Origin: RHKX01 sp046330285
Lineage (GTDB): Bacteria; Actinomycetota; Thermoleophilia; Solirubrobacterales; 70-9
Assembly: GCA_046330285.1 (NCBI GenBank)
Contig: JAXLSX010000009.1
Location: 1 to 64,000 of the forward strand
Length of the DNA stretch: 64,000 nt
Direction of reading: 5' to 3'
The notes beneath the pieces were generated by a model. It was not told the origin of the DNA. It was given only the letters and a program-made list of their open reading frames with translations, and did not search any database. This document shows, in pieces, positions 61,007 to 64,000 of the stretch. Numbering within the stretch: the stretch's first letter is position 1; each line of letters starts with the position of its first letter. The position numbers and the translations under genes are program-made.

Positions 61007-62325
61007 GCGTCGCGATCCGCAAGCACCTCCGGGACTTCGTCGCCATCGCGTTGCTGCTGATCGTCGGGATCGCGGCTGCGTTCGTGATCGTCCAGAACCA
61101 GCGGCTGCGGATCCCGGTGCTCGAGCAGCGCCCGTTCGAGCTCAAGGCCGAGTTCCAGACAGCGCAGGCGGTGGTTCCCGGCCAGGGCCAGACGCTGCGG
61201 GTCGCGGGCGTCAAGGTCGGCGACGTCGAGGACGTCTCGCTCGAGGACGGGGTCGCGGTCGTGACGTTCGGCGTCGATCGCGACTTCCTGCCGGTCTACC
61301 GCGACGCGACGATCCTCCTGCGGCCGCAGACCGGGCTCAAGGACATGTTCTTCGAGATGGACCCGGGGACGCAGAAGGCGGGAGAGATCGACGAGGGCGG
61401 CACCGTCCAGCTCGCCAACACCGCTCCCGACGTCAACCTCGACGAGATCCTCGGGGCGCTCGACAACGACACGCGGGCGTACCTGCGGCTGCTGCTCGTC
61501 AGCGGCGGCCAGGCGCTCGACAAGCGCGACAAGGATCTCGGGCGGCTCCTCGGTTCGCTCGGGCCGCTGACGAAGGACATCGACAAGATCAACTCGAAGG
61601 TCGCCGAGCGCAAGGACAACCTGCGGCGGCTGATCACCAACTTCAATCTGCTGACCCGCGAGGTCGGGCGCAGCGAGCAGAGCCTGACCGACCTCGTCGA
61701 GGCGTCGAACACGTCGATCTCGGCGATCGCCGAGCAGGATCCGAGCGTCCAGCGCGCGATCCGCCTGCTGCCCGGGACGCTGGCGCAGTCGACGACGGCG
61801 CTCAACCACATGTCGGAGTTCGCCGACCAGCTCGGCCCGGCGCTCAACGACCTGCGCCCGTTCGCTCGCAACCTCGACCAGGTCAACGGCTCGACGAAGC
61901 GGCTGGCGATCAAGACGACGCCGGTCATCCGCGACCAGATCAGGCCGTTCGTGCGGACGGCCCGGAAGCCGGTCAAGAGCCTCGACCGGGCCGCCGGCAA
62001 CCTCGCGAAGGCCACCCCGAAGCTGACGGTCGTCGCGAGCAAGATCAACCGGCTGGGCAACATGGCCGCCTACAACCCCGGCGGGGCGGAGCCGCCGGGC
62101 ACGCCGAACCGCGACGAGGGCTACCTCTACTGGGGCGCCTGGCTCGGGCACAACTCCGGCTCCGTCTTCCAGGTCCAGGACGCGCACGGCGTCGACCGCC
62201 GCATCTACCTGACCATCGGCTGTGATGAGGCGCTGTCGCTGCTCGGCGCCAGCCCGCTGGCTCCGGCCGTCACCGGCCTGCAGCAGCTGTTCGCTCCGGG
62301 TGCGCCGTTCGCGGGGGGCTGCTGA
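61003..62325 (+). CDS. Mce-family protein 5 of 6
   Basis: A 440-residue protein, the shortest of the six. Anchor helix at about 9-28; MCE domain at about 40-120 ('LKAEFQTAQAVVPGQGQTLRVAGVKVGDVEDVSLEDGVAVVTFGVDRDF') with no large insert. Helical region about 145-330; a Gly/Pro region and Cys near the C-terminus ('LTIGCDEALSLL', ending in Gly-Gly-Cys). Coupled to both neighbours by ATGA and TGATG overlaps. Confidence 0.9.
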   Translation: MSVAIRKHLRDFVAIALLLIVGIAAAFVIVQNQRLRIPVLEQRPFELKAEFQTAQAVVPGQGQTLRVAGVKVGDVEDVSLEDGVAVVTFGVDRDFLPVYRDATILLRPQTGLKDMFFEMDPGTQKAGEIDEGGTVQLANTAPDVNLDEILGALDNDTRAYLRLLLVSGGQALDKRDKDLGRLLGSLGPLTKDIDKINSKVAERKDNLRRLITNFNLLTREVGRSEQSLTDLVEASNTSISAIAEQDPSVQRAIRLLPGTLAQSTTALNHMSEFADQLGPALNDLRPFARNLDQVNGSTKRLAIKTTPVIRDQIRPFVRTARKPVKSLDRAAGNLAKATPKLTVVASKINRLGNMAAYNPGGAEPPGTPNRDEGYLYWGAWLGHNSGSVFQVQDAHGVDRRIYLTIGCDEALSLLGASPLAPAVTGLQQLFAPGAPFAGGC

Positions 62326-63908
62326 TGCAGAAGTCCGCTCCATCCATCGGTCGCGTCCTGATCGCCGTCGGGTTCACGCTCTCGTGCTTCCTGCTGCTGC
62401 TCTTCCTCTGGGTCTCGTTCGGCGGCCCCGTCCCGCTGAAGGCGGAGAGCTACAAGATCGATGCCTACTTTCCGGAGGCGACCCAGCTCGCCACGGAGTC
62501 CGACGTCCGGATCGGCGGCGTCTCCGTCGGCAAGGTCAAGTCGGTCGAGCTGGCGCCGGTCGAGGACCAGATCGACGGGCAGGACACGTCCGTGGTCGAG
62601 ATGGAGATCGAGCCCGAGTTCGCGCCGATCTCGAGCGACGCGCGGGCGATCCTGCGCCAGAAGACGCTGCTCGGCGAGACCTACGTCGAGCTCACCGCCC
62701 GCACCGAGCCGCAGGGCTCCGGGGTGCCGGTGTCCCTCGGCGCGGCGGCCGCCACGACCGATGCCTCCACCGAGAACGTCGAGTCGGTGCCCGAGGGCGG
62801 GTCGCTGGGTCTCGGGCAGGTCCAGGACCAGACGCAGATCGACGAGATCTTCAACGCCCTCGACAAGGAGACGAGGACCGCGTTCCAGCAGTGGCAGCAG
62901 GGAGCGGCGATCGCGATCCGCGGCCGCAGCCTCGACCTCAACGACGCGCTCGGCAACCTCGGCCCTTTCCTCGGCGACGCCTCCAACGTCCTCGGGGTGC
63001 TGCGCCGCCAGCGCGACCAGCTCCAGGGCCTCGTCCGCGACACCGGGACGGTGTTCGACGCGCTCAGCGAGCGCGACGGCCAGCTCGCCGACGCGATCAC
63101 GGGCACGAACGCCACCTTCGAGACGCTCGCCTCCGAGGACCAGGCGCTGCGCGAGTTCTTCCAGATCGCGCCGACGTTCGAGAACGAGACCCAGCTGACG
63201 CTGAACCGCCTCGACGAGTTCCAGGCCAACACGCGTCCGCTCGTGCAGAAGCTGCTGCCGGTCGCCAACGACATCAGCCCGACGCTACGGAGCGTCCGCC
63301 GCCTCTCCCCGAACCTGCGCTCGCTCTTCTACGACCTCGACGACCTCAACCGGGCCTCGCGCCGCGGGTTCCCGGCGCTCGCGAGCTTCCTCCACGAGCT
63401 CAAGCCGACGCTCGGCAACCTCGATCCGTTCCTGGCGAACCTGAACCCGGTCGTCTCCTGGCTCAACTACTACCGCTCCAACGTCACCGACTTCCTGTCG
63501 AACCCGCCCGCCGGCCTCTCCGGCCAGCTCACGCCGCAGCCCGGGCAGCCGGCGCCGCGCCACGTGCTGAAGCAGCTCGGCTACATCACCCAGGAGTCGC
63601 TGGCGATCTATCCGAACCGGCTCCCCGAGAACCGCGGCAACGGCTACCTGATGCCGTACAACGACCTGATCGCCGGCGGCGGCGCCGCGCGGAACGGGAT
63701 CTTCCCGAACTGGGACTGCGACAACACCGGCGGCGGCGAACGGTTCATGGGCGACGGCGGCTCGCCGACGGTTTCCACGTTCGACGAGCCGAACCCGCCC
63801 GGTGCCATCCCCGGCACGACGGCGCCGTTCGCCCCCTGCTTCATCGCGCCCGACTACGGCTCCCAGTGGGGCGGCGGGCACTTCCCGCACGTGATGAAGG
63901 ACCGCTGA
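62325..63908 (+). CDS. Mce-family protein 6 of 6
   Basis: A 527-residue protein. Anchor helix at about 9-28 ('VLIAVGFTLSCFLLLLFLWVSF'); MCE domain at about 38-140 ('YKIDAYFPEATQLATESDVRIGGVSVGKVKSVEL'), then a helical region to about 380 and a Cys-containing C-terminal domain ('GIFPNWDCDNTGGGERFMGDGG'). It is the last of the six coupled mce genes. None of the six has a convincing lipobox, whereas canonical mce operons usually include one lipoprotein (MceE). Confidence 0.9.
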   Translation: MQKSAPSIGRVLIAVGFTLSCFLLLLFLWVSFGGPVPLKAESYKIDAYFPEATQLATESDVRIGGVSVGKVKSVELAPVEDQIDGQDTSVVEMEIEPEFAPISSDARAILRQKTLLGETYVELTARTEPQGSGVPVSLGAAAATTDASTENVESVPEGGSLGLGQVQDQTQIDEIFNALDKETRTAFQQWQQGAAIAIRGRSLDLNDALGNLGPFLGDASNVLGVLRRQRDQLQGLVRDTGTVFDALSERDGQLADAITGTNATFETLASEDQALREFFQIAPTFENETQLTLNRLDEFQANTRPLVQKLLPVANDISPTLRSVRRLSPNLRSLFYDLDDLNRASRRGFPALASFLHELKPTLGNLDPFLANLNPVVSWLNYYRSNVTDFLSNPPAGLSGQLTPQPGQPAPRHVLKQLGYITQESLAIYPNRLPENRGNGYLMPYNDLIAGGGAARNGIFPNWDCDNTGGGERFMGDGGSPTVSTFDEPNPPGAIPGTTAPFAPCFIAPDYGSQWGGGHFPHVMKDR

Positions 63909-63924
63909 GCCGCCCGGTGGCGAA

Positions 63925-63930
63925 TAGGAT
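63925..63930 (+). promoter_or_regulatory. -10 hexamer, leaderless promoter after mce operon
   Basis: TAGGAT ends 6 nt before a GTG at 63937 (with ATG directly after). No Shine-Dalgarno. Confidence 0.45.
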
Positions 63931-63936
63931 GAGCCG

Positions 63937-63969
63937 GTGATGCCGCACGTGGCCGGGTCCAGGAGTTGA
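63937..63969 (+). CDS. 10-codon leader ORF overlapping the next gene
   Basis: GTG-ATG at 63937 opens a 10-codon frame that ends in TGA at 63967-63969. That stop overlaps a TTG at 63966-63968 (TTGA). The layout copies the FkbM case at 628-702: leaderless promoter, tiny ORF, then an overlapping start. A one-base deletion in the assembly would give the same appearance. Confidence 0.35.
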   Translation: MMPHVAGSRS

Positions 63970-64000
63970 GCTACTTCCGCGACGCCGACGAGGTCTACCG
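63966..64000 (+). CDS. 5' end of a gene, possibly SCP2/sterol-carrier-like (runs off right edge)
   Basis: The frame from TTG 63966 reads MSYFRDADEVYR to the window edge. The 'F+DADEVY' beginning is reminiscent of SCP2-type sterol-binding proteins, which would suit a position after an mce lipid-import operon. Only 11 codons are visible, so this is a weak call. Confidence 0.3.
   Translation, partial: MSYFRDADEVY

Overview
The window is a high-GC bacterial chromosome segment that looks actinobacterial. It carries a complete six-gene mce operon, actinobacterial-type secreted proteins, zinc-binding (Cys-rich) forms of ribosomal proteins S14, S4 and L36, and many genes whose start codon lies 6-10 nt downstream of a TANNNT hexamer with no Shine-Dalgarno sequence. 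A deep-branching actinobacterium such as Thermoleophilia/Solirubrobacterales is my inference from gene order and style. Nothing in the sequence proves it.

Region 1 (1-5.4 kb): a HAD-like phosphatase and an FkbM-type methyltransferase are divergently transcribed, then comes rpsL-rpsG. The str operon is interrupted after rpsG by about 2.8 kb. This holds an intergenic zone full of repeats and hairpins (2583-3015) and an oppositely oriented pair of paralogous membrane proteins (3016-5021). Region 2 (5.2-20.2 kb): fusA has its own promoter and a leader hairpin, followed by tuf and then the S10-spc cluster from rpsJ to secY in canonical order with 1-8 nt overlaps. S17, L5 and S5 carry unusual charged tails.

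Region 3 (20.2-33.4 kb): this interrupts the usual secY-adk-map-infA-rpmJ order. It holds a frameshifted secreted glycosidase-like gene, adk, map, a GH13 alpha-glucosidase with a full sugar ABC importer, a ParB-like protein, a MacB/FtsX-type ABC exporter and a flavodoxin. infA is not present. Region 4 (33.3-40.0 kb): rpmJ-rpsM-rpsK-rpsD-rpoA-rplQ-truA, then surE-ligA.

Region 5 (40.0-54.3 kb): mostly single genes, including a secreted protein, a DacB-like carboxypeptidase, a patatin phospholipase, a long-chain acyl-CoA synthetase, a 58-residue helix-turn-helix-like protein with a strong promoter and an overlapping inverted repeat, a DsbA-like protein, tRNA-Pro(CGG), acetoacetyl-CoA synthetase, a secreted GH1 glucosidase, superoxide dismutase, a GMC oxidoreductase and LemA. 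Region 6 (54.4-64.0 kb): six translationally coupled mce genes, followed by the start of another gene at the edge. The MlaE/YrbE permeases that normally precede mce genes are absent.

The most interesting signals are: the widespread leaderless promoter layout; a 25-bp copy of the rpsL start region in front of the FkbM gene; the small HTH gene with its operator-like repeat; two families of dispersed palindromic repeats; the extended S17 and L5 proteins; and three places where a coding frame breaks by one apparently missing base.
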